Assembly (NCBI GenBank): GCA_026419775.2
Contig: JAOPGA020000356.1
Span: 1-64,000 of the forward strand
Direction of reading: 5' to 3'
From: Acrasis kona
Taxonomy: Eukaryota; Heterolobosea; Eutetramitea; Acrasida; Acrasidae
DNA: 64,000 bases
Each line of letters starts with the position of its first letter. Position 1 is the stretch's first letter. Position numbers and translations under genes: made by a program. This document shows, piece after piece, positions 21,601-33,070 of this stretch. The notes under the pieces are model-generated. The model was not told where the DNA came from. It saw nothing but the letters and a program-made list of their open reading frames with translations, and did no database searches.

Positions 21601-22391
21601 GCGACGTCGTGGAGCCATCACCCAGCTGACCCACACTATCGTATGTTATTAGTAATTCTATTGATAATCTTACTTGTTGTATCCAAACGAAAATGCAAAT
21701 CCATCTGATGTGATTAGTACAGAACTTGTACCTCCCAATGCTCCATTTACAACTTGTTTGCCATTCAGCACTCCACTTGTAACAACTGCAACAGGAGTTG
21801 TTTGAACATTTGTATTGCCGTTGCCCAACTGGCCGTAACTATAAAAAGTTGTTAATTTTTAAACTAGAATCGTCTTGGTACCTATTATCACCAAAAGTAA
21901 AAGCGAAACCATCTGAAGTAATTATTGCTGTATGTCTCTCTCCGGCCAATACAGATACTAATCGTTTACCACTTAATATTCCACTTGTGACAACTGCGAC
22001 AGGGGTGAATTGGTCATCAGTATTACCTATTCCCAGTTGTCCTTTGCTTTAAAGTGTTATTAACTGTATACTATTATTGTTATCAACTCACTTATTGAGT
22101 CCAAAACTAATGGCCAAATTATTGGATGTGATTAGAACAGTATGGGCGGTACCAGTTGCTACAACTTGTGTGCCATTTAATAATCCTCTGTAAATTTCTT
22201 CAGGGTATATAGGAGTGAAATTACCAAGGCCGAGTTGGCCTCCACTAAATTATGAGAATGTGGTCAAATACAATCATATTAACTCACCTATTTGTCCCAA
22301 ATCCAACGAGAGTGAATTCCTCACCACAATTAGCGAACCTTACTCCGTAACAACAAAGCACGGCGAGGAGCAGCAATATACGCGACCTCAT
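18616..22391 (-). CDS. RCC1-propeller, PT-rich, EGF-like single-pass membrane protein
   Basis: The gene starts at the ATG at 22389-22391, giving a signal peptide ([20 protein letters not shown]). Seven short introns (near 21011-21048, 21217-21258, 21425-21468, 21632-21672, 21840-21882, 22049-22091 and 22243-22286) separate exons that each carry one RCC1-type blade ([39 protein letters not shown]). The large last exon continues with a ~200-residue Pro/Thr-rich stalk, an EGF-like module ([20 protein letters not shown]), a beta-rich ectodomain, a transmembrane helix ([20 protein letters not shown]) and a ~270-residue cytoplasmic tail. The layout suggests a glycosylated cell-surface receptor or adhesion protein whose RCC1 propeller faces outward. 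Ligand unknown. Confidence 0.85.
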
Positions 22392-22479
22392 TTTATTGTG
22401 TGAATAAGCGCTCATTCGGTTGATTTGACCTTTATTTGTACCGACTGAAAGGTTTTTAAAAGGAAGGTCTATATCCCTA

Positions 22480-22911
22480 TTAGACTCCGGACTTATTACA
22501 AAACACCATGAATTAGTAAGCAGCATCAACAAGAACACGAATATATATACCAAAATGAAACACAAATATCCTACTGCAATCTACGACTGAATTCAATTGA
22601 GAATCCTTTTATCAGTGTAATGCATTAATAGTAGTATTTTTCCAAGGCTCATTAAAAACTCCGTATCCATTCACCTCCTAATTAGGACTTGGGATTATTT
22701 CAACATTTTGACAAGTTAGTGTAGTCGAATATTTCGAATGATTCGCGTCACTGATTGTTTATCATTCATTGCGAATGTTTCTTTCAAGATTCGGTTACAA
22801 AAACTTGAACTTCAACATTTCAATGCACATTGAACATCAAGTCCCTCCAGGCTTAAATTGAATTTTTCCTACATCAACAATTTCAAATCAAACAACACAA
22901 ACAAATACATG
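22480..22911. other. Intergenic stretch
   Basis: This region lies upstream of the RCC1-type membrane protein. A minus-strand frame (to 22565) reads in frame into the signal peptide and begins with a hydrophobic stretch, but the ATG at 22391 has the better signal peptide and an ACAATAAA context. Nothing else is supported here. Confidence 0.4.
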
Positions 22912-23079
22912 TATTTACACCACGCAACACCAGTAAAATCATTCGCAACCATTGCAGCACAAGCACAAAAGACACAGACTATCAAGCAGACGAAGACACT
23001 AAAGATATGCAAGTTCATCAAACCAACAATATTTGGAGACATAATATACTACGAATTTGGAGTTAACTCTTGGAACTAA
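22912..23079 (+). CDS. Possible small protein, unknown
   Basis: A short frame of 55 residues starts at ATG 22912 (MYLHHATPVKSFATIAAQAQ) and ends at a TAA at 23079. It is Thr/Lys-rich and lacks a recognised domain. The N-terminus resembles a mitochondrial presequence only loosely. It may be a real small gene or chance; codon use is not decisive at this length. Confidence 0.25.
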   Translation, partial: YLHHATPVKSFATIAAQAQKTQTIKQTKTLKICKFIKPTIFGDIIYYEFGVNSWN

Positions 23080-23345
23080 CCTGAGGAAGCGTACATGTAC
23101 AACACGTAAAACACAAAAAAGGTCACCAAGCCGACAACTTGTAACATAAAACTAAACTAAATTAAAATAAAACGATTCATTTTTTCGTCAAATACTGTTT
23201 TGGTTTATTTCTGGAAGGAATAAATCGCGAATAATCACGTGATTAAACACATGATGTCTCTCATTCACAAGCATTGATGATCAAATATGCTGAGCAATTA
23301 ACTTTTAACGTGTTTTTTTGTAGAAGAGTGGTGTAGCATCGATCA

Positions 23346-24494
23346 ATGAAGAGTTTGCTTAATGATAAATATATTTTTTTAATTTTGCTGTTGTTGTTTT
23401 GGGTTGATTCAAATCAATCATCTGTCAATCACATGCAGAAAAAGGTCCACACTCACCCTTCACCAAGAGCAAATGAGGACGAATCAAGTTTCTTTGAGGA
23501 GACGGTACCTATTGTGACTGATAATTGCCACACAGAGATTGATGACTGCGATTCTTATTTGGAGGTGGGAGAGGTTGCTGTGATTGATACTAGTAATGCT
23601 CCTATTGGCGAGCAAACAAGCGAGAATGAGACAAAGAACAACTGTATGGAATACCAAATTAGTCTAGCTCAAAGGACGATTAGGAAACAAACAGTTCACG
23701 AGGCTGTTATAAGACTTCTTCAAGCGGACAAACAACAAAAACAAGCATTCCATCAAGATGGGTTGAACGAATTTGAGAACTCAACCAAATATAACGCAAC
23801 CAGAGACCTTTCTTCTTTTGAACTGCCTGATTTAGGGGAGGAAGATCAAGATGAATCCACGGAAGTAAAGGAGATGTACCCTCCAAGCAGTTTCAAACAA
23901 GACACAAAAACTGTTGTGCGCAAAAATAACTTGTTAAGCACATTAAGAACTAAAATGTTTATGAACTTTATCGGAGGTTCGAGCAAGTCTTCAGAAGAGG
24001 ATTTGATAACGGAGGAATGTGCAGACGACGAAAGAAGCTATAAGAATGATCTAGATAGTGAAATTACAGATGATGGCATGGAGGTCAGGCTGCTTAGAGT
24101 TCTCGAAGATCAAACTGGGCTTGAGTTGTTCCAAAAGTTTTGTCAAAGCGAATTGAGCGACGAGAACATTAATTTATGGTTGAATGTGAGTGAATTAATC
24201 TTGGGATTCGAAGGACTATCAATAGATTACGTACGAAAAAAAACAATGGAGTTGTGGGATGAGTATGTAGCGGACGGGAGTACGAATGAAATTAATGTAC
24301 CAAGTAGAACTCGCTCTAGGTTCAAGGACTGCCTGGACAAAGAAAAGGAGGATATCCTAACTGTACTAGATGAGTTAAAGTGGTGCTTGATTACAAATCT
24401 AAATGATACTTTCAGTAGATATTGTGTGACCAAGAACTACAGAGAGTATAGGCGATCATATAAGATCCAGAGTAAATTGAACCTAAAAAATTAA
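23346..24494 (+). CDS. RGS-domain protein with N-terminal signal or anchor
   Basis: The 382-residue single-exon ORF begins with a hydrophobic segment (YIFLILLLLFWVDSNQSS) that acts as signal peptide or signal anchor. A Glu/Asp-rich middle follows. The C-terminal ~135 residues form an RGS domain: LLRVLEDQTGLELFQKFCQS, ENINLWLNVSELILGFEG, and the C-terminal helices DTFSRYCVTKNYREYRRSY. RGS domains speed GTP hydrolysis on G-alpha subunits and so end heterotrimeric G-protein signalling. A signal-like N-terminus is odd for a cytosolic GAP. It may instead be a membrane anchor with the RGS facing the cytosol. Direct G-alpha GAP activity is inferred from family. Confidence 0.88.
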   Translation: MKSLLNDKYIFLILLLLFWVDSNQSSVNHMQKKVHTHPSPRANEDESSFFEETVPIVTDNCHTEIDDCDSYLEVGEVAVIDTSNAPIGEQTSENETKNNCMEYQISLAQRTIRKQTVHEAVIRLLQADKQQKQAFHQDGLNEFENSTKYNATRDLSSFELPDLGEEDQDESTEVKEMYPPSSFKQDTKTVVRKNNLLSTLRTKMFMNFIGGSSKSSEEDLITEECADDERSYKNDLDSEITDDGMEVRLLRVLEDQTGLELFQKFCQSELSDENINLWLNVSELILGFEGLSIDYVRKKTMELWDEYVADGSTNEINVPSRTRSRFKDCLDKEKEDILTVLDELKWCLITNLNDTFSRYCVTKNYREYRRSYKIQSKLNLKN

Positions 24495-24529
24495 AATCAT
24501 GTACAAAGACATTTTATGAAATCAAAATG

Positions 24530-24612
24530 CTCCCCAACCTGGGCTCGAACCAGGGACCTGCAGATTAACAGTCTGACGCTCTATCTCGTTTGACCGACTG
24601 AGCCATTGGGGA
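24530..24612 (-). tRNA. tRNA-Asn (anticodon GTT) with 10-nt D-loop insertion
   Basis: Gene-strand parts: acceptor TCCCCAA/TTGGGGA, D-stem GCTC/GAGC, anticodon loop CTGTTAA (GTT at 24567-24569), variable AGGTC, T-stem CCTGG/CCAGG, T-loop TTCGAGC, discriminator G. The D-loop is 18 nt where about 8 are expected. Removing CAAACGAGAT (24583-24592) leaves AGTCGGTA, a normal D-loop, and a 73-nt tRNA. The same insertion, with 8 of 10 bases identical, occurs in tRNA-Ser at 47085. The first anticodon-stem pair is mismatched (T/C). Removal of the insert as an intron is inference. Confidence 0.85.
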
Positions 24613-25195
24613 CATATGTAAAAATATAAAACATAATAATACATTTATGTTAAAATCTATACTGTACATTAACTGCTATAATATGATCAGATATCATTAA
24701 AATTTATTTCTTATTGGCGCATACGTTTCAAAGACTATTCGCCAGTCGTCTTTTTAAAAAGGCTGAGTTGTGAGCTTCCGTGACACATATATGAGGGTAA
24801 AAAGGCTTATGAAGAAAGTGCGCATGACAAGGTCGGGTCCGTACATGGCAATCGAGGAAAGAGCCGAGTCTCCTGTATTAGATGACTTTTGATCAATTCA
24901 ACTAATGCTAACAATAGTTGTGGTGGCAAATCTGAGTTTATAAAACATTTTGTGCCGTGTAAAATGTCTAATTCTGAATGTAGTGTGTTCTTCTTAGAAT
25001 TTAAAATTACTAATATCTTCGGCCAATTGAAATTATTAATTAGTCTTTTCTTCTTGTCATTAGTACAATTGAGCACAAAGCTCTTGGTTATGTATTGTTG
25101 CTGTAATAACGATCGTACTCTCATAAGGCGTTATGAACGCCCCTGCTGAGAAGGAGTTCGTTAATAAATTTGCCCATATTTAAGCATCTCGAGAG
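24613..25195. other. Intergenic stretch
   Basis: This region lies between tRNA-Asn and the ArfGAP gene. Overlapping short frames exist on both strands around 24807-25149, but none has a recognisable domain or flanking signals. Confidence 0.45.
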
Positions 25196-26458
25196 ATGCA
25201 AGTTTTGGAAATTCGAAGGTTGAGTACAAAAATAACGTGCAACATGGCAGACTATCACGAGAACGAAAATCAAAAGCAGAACCATGCAATCATTAGCAAA
25301 TTAAGAAGTGCTACCGAGAATAAAACTTGTATAGACTGTCCAACAAAGAACCCAGATTGGTGCTCAGTTCCTTTCGGCACTTTTATTTGCATGAATTGTG
25401 CTGCAATTCACAGAGGTTTGGGTGTGCATTTGAGCTTTGTTCGGAGCCCTATTTATGATAAGTGGAGTGACGAGCAAGTACAATTCATTTTAAATGGAGG
25501 AAATTCAAAGGCTCGGGCCTACTTCAGACAACATGGAATTGCCACTCTTGAGGCCAAACAAAAATATGAATCCGTGGCCGCCAAACAATACAAATCAACT
25601 TTGAGGGAAGTTGTGGATAAGGCGCTCCGTGTTAATGGTGGGCGTCCCAAGTTGATTGACGATAGAGTATCCAGTATGACTCCAGAGCCAGACCATGTTA
25701 ACAACTCTTCAAAATTACCTCATTCAACCTCCGCTCCAAGCTTACACACAGGGGACAACTTTGACTTTGAAGACGACATTAGAAAGGAAATGGAGAAGAA
25801 GAAGCTCAAGGCAGCCGCATATGAACCGGAGCAGGAGAAGGAGCAGCACCGAGTAATCAAAAAATCTGCAGCTACTAAAGTCGCCATCAAGAAAAATGTA
25901 AGTTCGGCTAAACCACCGAAAGACATTTTGAGCAAACCAAAAACACAACAGAAGAAAACAGACGACGATGATACCGACTACTTCAAGAACAATAACGATT
26001 GGGATAACAACGACTGGGACAAAAATGAAGCTCAATCAAAGAGTGACGACGATGATGACAATTTTGATAACTGGGATGATGACGAAGAGGAAGAAGACTG
26101 GGGACCGAAGAAGCAAACAAATGCAAGAGGTACTCACACCAAGTCAGCATCTGCCTCAGCTTCTTTCCAATCGCAGCCAAAACAAGAGCAAACGCGTTTA
26201 GATCCTGACCGCATGAGGGGAATAGGGTCAATGGGAAGCGCTCAACCCAAGAGAACAAACCCCAATTTACCATCCATCACTGAGGTTAACTTTTCGGACA
26301 TGTCATCTTCTGACGTCGCATGGTATTTACAAGAAACTGCCAAAGATCAAGCGGTTGTAGTGGCCGAGAAGACGAAAGAGTATTATGCTGTTGCAAGTAA
26401 TGCTGTGGAGAATGCGACTGAAAAAATGACCGAGTGGTTCCAATCACTTACACACTAA
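25196..26458 (+). CDS. ArfGAP domain protein (ARFGAP1/GCS1 type)
   Basis: The ORF has 420 residues from the ATG at 25196. An internal ATG at 25244 (MADYHENEN) is an equally good start and would place the GAP domain closer to the N-terminus, as in relatives. The ArfGAP zinc finger is complete: [20 protein letters not shown] then CMNC, followed by [20 protein letters not shown], which contains the arginine finger. This domain stimulates GTP hydrolysis on Arf in COPI transport. The rest is charged and low-complexity (Lys/Glu, then Asp/Asn/Trp repeats such as [13 protein letters not shown]). A C-terminal amphipathic piece ([16 protein letters not shown]) resembles the curvature-sensing helix of ARFGAP1. 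One exon. Confidence 0.92.
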   Translation: MQVLEIRRLSTKITCNMADYHENENQKQNHAIISKLRSATENKTCIDCPTKNPDWCSVPFGTFICMNCAAIHRGLGVHLSFVRSPIYDKWSDEQVQFILNGGNSKARAYFRQHGIATLEAKQKYESVAAKQYKSTLREVVDKALRVNGGRPKLIDDRVSSMTPEPDHVNNSSKLPHSTSAPSLHTGDNFDFEDDIRKEMEKKKLKAAAYEPEQEKEQHRVIKKSAATKVAIKKNVSSAKPPKDILSKPKTQQKKTDDDDTDYFKNNNDWDNNDWDKNEAQSKSDDDDDNFDNWDDDEEEEDWGPKKQTNARGTHTKSASASASFQSQPKQEQTRLDPDRMRGIGSMGSAQPKRTNPNLPSITEVNFSDMSSSDVAWYLQETAKDQAVVVAEKTKEYYAVASNAVENATEKMTEWFQSLTH

Positions 26459-26678
26459 TAAATTTGATTGTACTTTACAGGACTTGATTTTTACTTTCCA
26501 TTCATATACACAATTCATTCAGTGAAAATTTACAAAGAGAACATGATGTGCCCTTCGATTTTTGTGGACATGAAGCATTTCCTACTCCGCGTGTCACTGC
26601 TGTCACACCATTAAAAGGAGAGAGTGAGCTACAAATTTAACAGTCGAATTTTTTAGGAACTTCATTTACAATCATCCA

Positions 26679-28888
26679 ATGGATGGTGTCAGTTTTACCA
26701 GGACACCGACGGAGCAAGAGATACTACTGTTCAAATCGTTGATATTTGGAGTACCGTTGGGGGATATTACTAAAGGGTAGTGATTTAAGTAGAGGTCCAT
26801 ACTAAAAACTAGAAATGAACCAAAGTTCAAAAATTATTGGCTTGATGATAAGCTCACCAAAATATGCTGGGAAAAAGTTTCTTTAGAAAAATCATATAGT
26901 TTGTGAAGAGTTGAATTCGCCTTTTAACATTTCAGTCAAAATACAATCCATTAATGCAATTGTTGAAGGCCCAGCACAGGATCTCAAAGACATTGAATGC
27001 CTAAAAAATCATCCTAGTTTTCACATTGTCACGAAAAAGAAGACTTACTCCTTCGCGGCAAGTGAACCTTTTCAAAAGAAGAAATGGTACACGAGACGTT
27101 AATACAAACAACTAAAAATTGCATAGGATGGATGGACTTCAAAAATTGATAGAGATTATTGACAAACCCAAACACCAACGTTCTGCCAGTAACACGCTCA
27201 AATCAAAGCTATCTGGAATTTTCAGCAAGGATGATAAAAAGAATGATTCAAAAGATGAAGCAAAAAGAAGTTCGCTAAGACAAAGCACAAAAGAACAAAA
27301 CATCAAAAGCGGCCTTCCAACCATCACCCCTAGGCCATCATCGGCTGCAGTTACAGTCAAAGAGATTTTCAACACGAATCAATCTCCATCTGCCTTTGGA
27401 GTCAGTTTAAGAAAAACAGGAGAACTGGAGGGGTTAGTCAGGAAAGACGACAAAACAACTACAAATCACTCACCACAGGTCACTACACCAATTGTTGATT
27501 CCAACAAACTTTTATTTGAGTTTGTAGTGGTGGTCAAATTAGAAAGCTCAAAGGGAGGTCCTGTAGATCCAAATACATTCCAAAAAAATGTTCAACAGAG
27601 TCAGTTGAATCCTGTAATTACTTATACTTTTCCTCCCAGTAATGTTCATAAAAAACAGAACAAGGGACTCATGTTAAGCATTCCTTCTTTTTGTTTTCCT
27701 GATATTGATTTGATCGAACCTTTGCAACATTTAGAAAGCAAAACTTATTCATTTGTGTTGACTGATTTGGATGGATCGCGCCGATTTGGTTATTGCCGCA
27801 GAATGTTACCGACCGGTAAAGGTTTAAGGTGGCCAGAAACTTATTGTATCATCTCCTCTCAGTATGTCTTTTTTTGTTTTTATTGTAAACATGTTCCAGT
27901 CCTTGTTTTGAAATTTTTAATACCATCCTTAACGCTGTAGAAGTGCGTAATCAAGTAAATAATGTTGCAGTATTTTCATTTTTGAAAACTGTGCTGTCTA
28001 ATCCCTTCCCTGAGCGTGGTACTGTAATTCAAATCAAGGCACAGACTGTAAGTGGTGCTTTCGAACAAATAAAATTAGAGAGACCGAATACAAGTGATTT
28101 GGTTCTTGAGCACGTAAGTCCTTGTTATATAATGCACTGTCTTATGATTTTGTTCAGATTAACTTTAATGATTTGTTTACACATTTAAAACTGGATCACA
28201 TTCTTTGGGTGTTTGCATCGGTAATGTTAGAAAGAAGGTTGTTGTTCTTTTCAAACGATATTTCAGTCCTGTCCAGCGTTACGCACGCACTTGTTAATGT
28301 TATTTATCCCTTCACTTGGCAACATGTTTTTATTCCTGTACTCCCAAAGAGTTTAATAGATTATGTTTGTTCTCCAGTTCCTTTCGTTGTTGGTGTGTTG
28401 AGCATTCATAAAAGCATAGTAGACACAATGCCAATGGAAGAAGTCCTTTTTGTCGATCTAGATCACGATAAGATTACCGGAGATGATGATAGGAAGGTAT
28501 TTCCCGAACAAGACAAGAAAACAATGGAGAAGGCCTTGAAGGCTGCTTATCAAAAAGATAAACCTATTCAGAATAAGGATATAGTCGAGATCTTTTTACA
28601 ATTCTTCCTCAGAAATTTTGGTTGTTATAGAAAATATTTAAATAATACAGGTGACGGGAAATCTTTTGATAGCGAAGCTTTCTTGAAGAGCAAATCAAAA
28701 TCAAGTAGGAAGGTAAGTGATGCGTTGTGTTTGTTGGTTTTTGTAACGACTCTACGTAGTTTTTTGAAATGGTCAGTCAGTCACAAATGTATGAGAGGTG
28801 GTGCTATGATCTAGAGTTGGGACCTGTGAAGACGCCTAATGAAAGCGAACAAGATGTGTTTGAAATAAGATCTAAATTATCATTTTAA
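26679..28888 (+). CDS. PH-DENN domain protein (Rab exchange factor type)
   Basis: Seven exons were spliced by eye: 26679-26776, 26813-26898, 26936-27086, 27127-27861, 27900-28113, 28158-28712 and 28760-28888. They total exactly 1,968 nt, or 655 residues, with introns of 36-47 nt. A PH domain comes first (FKNYWLDDKLTKICWEK, IECLKNHPSFHIVTKKKTYS). A Ser-rich linker follows, then tripartite DENN: uDENN (CFPDIDLIEPLQHLESKTYS ... GYCRRMLPTGKGLRWPETYC), core DENN (HILWVFASVMLERRLLFFSN ... VIYPFTWQHVFIPVLP) and dDENN (EIFLQFFLRNFGCYRKYLNN). DENN proteins activate Rab GTPases in endocytic traffic. The N-terminus may extend upstream, because an open frame with PTPRVTAVTPLKGE precedes the chosen ATG. 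Confidence 0.88.
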
Positions 28889-28923
28889 TTGTGAACTACT
28901 TTGTTTTATATATTCCTTCTCCT

Positions 28924-29898
28924 TCAGTCTTCCATTTCCTGAACACTAACAGTCTGTAATACAACTTCTCCGTTAAACATTTTCCACCCCCAATCATCTT
29001 TTCTTTGAATGGAGTGGTAGCGTGGCCTGTTAGCTATTTGTAGCCCTCTACCACCATCTATGATGGTCCAACAAGTTCCACGAGAGTCGAACCACCCATA
29101 ATGATCAATGTGTGCGTCATAAGAATGGTTAGCGTGAAATAAAAGGTCTCCACTATAGTTATGAAGAGGAACGGCAGATTCAAATCTCCATTTGAACATG
29201 CACAAATCTTCATCACAGATCAAATCGCGCTTAGAGTATTTTTGACATTCAAAAAAAGTATTCTTCCATGTGTGGTCAAGTTCGAATGGGATTGTATGTT
29301 TTGTTTTGAGCTTTCCCTTCCATTGTAAGTGGCATAGAGGTTCAAATAGTGTTTCTTTGTTAGCGAATGTGTGAAGAGTGCTACAAACCTCTATGCAGCG
29401 AAGTAAGGACGTGGCGTCGAGATATTCGAGAATGTAATTTATCACCTCGTTCGGTATTATGAGTAGAAAATTAATACGGATTTGTCCTATCTCCACAAGG
29501 GATTGTTTGCAGATGTTGATGCTTGCGTCGAGTGGTTCGTGAAGGGAGTAAATGTTTTCTGGAAGTAAACGTTTACTGTTATTGAATGATGATATAGCGT
29601 CCTCGTACTTTCCTAACATTAAAAGGGACTGCCCTAGCCCCCTGTGACCGCGTACATTCCCGTCATCTAAATTTATACACATCTCGGCCGCTTTTTTTGC
29701 TTCTTCGTATCTTCTTAATTTTAATAGGCACGCACAGCAATTACTGTACAGAACTGGATCTATGGGGAAACATTTTATCGATATTTCGTATAGTTTTAGT
29801 GCATTATCAAATAGTCCTTGAGAGAAAGCTTGTTTTGCTATGGTCTTATACCGAGCAGAAAATTTTTTTTTGACTTCTTGCTCATGGTCAATCTCCAT
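28924..29898 (-). CDS. TPR and F-box protein
   Basis: The start is the ATG at 29896-29898 (MEIDHEQEVKKKFSARYKT); the product has about 324 residues. Residues ~12-120 form three TPR repeats (AFSQGLFDNALKLYEISIKC, ACLLKLRRYEEAKKAAEMCI, GQSLLMLGKYEDAISSFNNS). Residues ~145-195 form an F-box (IPNEVINYILEYLDATSLLR), which would bind Skp1 in an SCF ubiquitin ligase. The C-terminal ~120 residues are Trp/His-rich with no recognised domain and may bind substrate. TPR followed by F-box resembles FBXO9/Hrt3, but assignment to that family is tentative. It converges with the DENN gene, with only 35 bp between stops. Confidence 0.82.
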   Translation of the reverse strand: MEIDHEQEVKKKFSARYKTIAKQAFSQGLFDNALKLYEISIKCFPIDPVLYSNCCACLLKLRRYEEAKKAAEMCINLDDGNVRGHRGLGQSLLMLGKYEDAISSFNNSKRLLPENIYSLHEPLDASINICKQSLVEIGQIRINFLLIIPNEVINYILEYLDATSLLRCIEVCSTLHTFANKETLFEPLCHLQWKGKLKTKHTIPFELDHTWKNTFFECQKYSKRDLICDEDLCMFKWRFESAVPLHNYSGDLLFHANHSYDAHIDHYGWFDSRGTCWTIIDGGRGLQIANRPRYHSIQRKDDWGWKMFNGEVVLQTVSVQEMED

Positions 29899-30227
29899 CA
29901 ATGAGATTTATTGTAAAAAATCAACTTGATGAACTGGTATAATGCACAAAAGTTACACAACAACAGTAAACTTGAACAGCACAGGGATCACGACCTGACT
30001 GTTGCTTAACATTTGAAACCTAAAAACATTCGATGTCATCACATTACCTTTACTTTGCTTACTATGCATATAACATCAACGTCACATACACGTCCTATAC
30101 AACACCAGGGACACATTCTCAATTTTTTATTGTAATCGTCATCACTCAACTATACCTCTAAAAATAAACGTATTCCGTACCGATCAACAAAACCAAAATT
30201 TGATCAACCAACATCTAATATATAAAA
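29899..30227. promoter_or_regulatory. Divergent intergenic region of the TPR/F-box and Rpn1 genes
   Basis: This 330-bp gap separates divergently transcribed genes and must hold both promoters. It is AT-rich. TATATAAAAATG directly precedes the Rpn1 start, but no other motif can be assigned with confidence. Confidence 0.4.
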
Positions 30228-32916
30228 ATGACGACGCCACCAGAAGTACCTGTTCAAGATAACAAGGACAATAATGACAACAAAGACAAAAAGGTGGTAA
30301 AGGGAAAGGGAAAAGTAGATCTAAATGCATTGGTAACTTTAAAACATTTTCATGTTGGCATAACATTAACAGAGCGAAGAAGACGAAAAATATAAACAAG
30401 ACATCGAAATGATCATAGAGCGCGTCTGTGAGAATGACGAAAACATTCAAAAGACAGCACTAGATCAAATACGATCCGAACTCACACAAGAGACCGGAAC
30501 AGTAACATCAGTACCCAAATCCTTAAAGTTCATCAAACCTCACTACGATCGCCTCAAAGAAACGTACGCGAAAGCACCAGCGAGCAACAAGAAGAATTTT
30601 GCTCAACTTTTGAGCGTATTAGCAATGACTCTTGGCAAAGAGGACGAAAGAGAAATCATAAAGTACAGGCTAGAGGGTGGCGACGAGGATTTACAAAATT
30701 GGGGACATGAATACATCAGCGCACTTGCCGGAGAAGTCGGAAAGGAATTCGATCATCGGTCATTGAGCAATCCCGATCTAAAGGACACTGACGTGGAGGA
30801 CCTGCTCGAATTGACCAAAAAGTTGATCCCATCCATGATCAAGAACAATGCCGAACCAGAGGCCTGCGATTTGCTTTTGGAAATCGAAAGACCGAAGCTC
30901 ATCATTGACTACAGCGAACCAACGAATTACAAACGCATCTGCGACTATTTGGAGAGCGTCGCCAAGTATCAACTCACGCCAGACGACATTGAAATCAGAA
31001 GGATCGTTTACGACGTTTACACCAAACAAAACAAATACATTGATGCCCTTCGCATCGCTCTGTTGCTCAACGATAGAGATTTGATCAAGGAAACATTTTC
31101 TCACAACGAAGACAAGGTGGTGCAGAAGCAGATGGCCATCATGTTGGGAAGAGCATTCGTCAAGCTCGAACCAGAGGACGACGAAGATGGTTCGTTATCG
31201 TCGCTGATCGGAAATACCAAATTGAGCGAACATTACTTGTACCTCGCCAAGGAATTGGATTCGCTCGATCCAAAGACGCCCGAAGACATTTACAAATCAC
31301 ATTTGAACGAGAATCGCTCCACTCTATCGCAAAACATTGATTCTGCCAAACAAAATTTAGCAGCCACGTTCGTGAATGGATTCGTGAATGCAGGATACGG
31401 AACCGATAAGCTCATGACCGACGAGGGCAGTCGCTGGTTATACAGAAACAAGGATCACGGCATGATGAGCGCCGCTGCTTCGCTTGGCCTGCTGTATTTA
31501 TGGAACGTCGACGAAGGATTAGCAGAAGTGGACAAGTATCTATACAGCGTCGAAGATTTCATCAAGGGAGGTGCGCTGTTGGCATTGGGCATCGTGAATG
31601 CAGGAGTGAGAAGCGAAGTGGACGCCGCATTGGCACTATTGGGAGATTACATCGAGAGCGACAAGCATGATTTGCGAGTGGGCGCCATTCTCGGATTGGG
31701 CATTGCTTATGCAGGAAGTGCACACGAGGACGTCAACGAGCAATTGATGCCCATCTTGGCCGACGGAGACCAGCCCATCGAAATCGTGGCCTTCACCGCC
31801 TTATCGTTGGGTTTGATCTTTGTGGGAACTGCCAACGACGACATCACCGAAGCCATCGTTCAGGTGTTGATGGAGAGAGACGAAAAGACGTTGAGCAACA
31901 CCTTGGTGAGGTACTTGTGCTTGGCGCTTGGTTTCTTATTCTTGGGCAAGCAAGATGCAGCCAAGCCCATCATCGAAACCACCAAAACGCTCAACGCCAA
32001 GATTGCTGGTTACTGCGAATTAACGGTGGAGACGTGCGCTTATGCAGGAACTGGAAACGTGCTCAAGGTGCAACAATTGTTGAAGATTTGCGGAGAGCAT
32101 TTGGAGGAAGGAAAGGAGAATAGACATCAAGCATTAGCCGTGATTGGCATCGCCACCATTGCCATGGGAGAAGAACTCGGCACCGAAATGGCCACCCGTA
32201 GTTTCGATCACTTGTTACAATACGCAGACGTCAACGTCAAGAGAGCCGTACCGTTGGCACTCGGATTGATGAACGTGAGCAATCCAAAAATGACGGTCAT
32301 GGACACTTTGAGCAAATTATCTCACGACTCTGACGCAGAGGTTGCTCAGGGTGCCATCATGGCGTTGGGATTGATTGGAGCAGGAACCAACAACGCTCGC
32401 GCTGCTCAAATGCTAAGGCAGCTCAGCACTTATTATGCAAAGGAGAGCAGTCACTTGTTGGTGGTGAGGATCGCCCAGGGACTCTTGTTCGCCGGCAAGG
32501 GTTTGATCAGTCTATCGCCATACTTTTACGATCGCACCTTGTTGCAACCGGTGGTGCTTTGTGGATTGTTGACCACCATGCACACTTGTTTGGACTTGAA
32601 GAAGATTTTATTGTCGCAATATCACTACTTGTTGTATCACTTGAGTTTGGCCATGAGACCTCGCATGATGATTACCGTGGACGAGGATATGAATCCGTTG
32701 CCAGTTAGCGTCAGGGTGGGAACTGCAGTGGACACTGTTGCACAGGCTGGTCGGCCCAAGACCATCACTGGATTCCAGACGCACAACTCTCCAGTTATTT
32801 TGCAATTTGACGACAGGGCAGAGTTGGGCACCGAGAAGTATTTGAGCGTGAGCACCATTCTGGAGGGAGTGGTCATCTTGAAGAAGAATCCAGATTATGT
32901 AGAAGAACAAGAATAA
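30228..32916 (+). CDS. RPN1: 26S proteasome regulatory subunit RPN1/PSMD2
   Basis: Exon 1 (30228-30332) and exon 2 (30373-32916), separated by a 40-nt intron, encode 882 residues, the usual size for Rpn1. The N-terminus is Lys/Asp-rich (MTTPPEVPVQDNKDNNDNKD). The centre has the toroid of proteasome/cyclosome repeats (GALLALGIVNAG, LRVGAILGLGIAYAG, AVIGIATIAMGEELG, GAIMALGLIGAG). The C-terminal domain closes with HNSPVILQFDDRAELGTEKY. Rpn1 is the base-complex scaffold that docks ubiquitin receptors (Rpn10, shuttle factors) and the deubiquitinase Ubp6. Codon use is GC-richer than in its neighbours, as expected for a highly expressed gene. Confidence 0.97.
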
Positions 32917-33070
32917 AATTTATATTGGTTGTAATTGTGTAATTCGCTTTTTAAAAAGAGTCTTTGTTTTTATAAATACTTGATCAAGTCCATCCGGAGA
33001 AAACGACTCCGTTTTATGGATATTGTAACTTGTCGTTGATCGGTTCCCTTCACAAAAATTATCATAAAAT

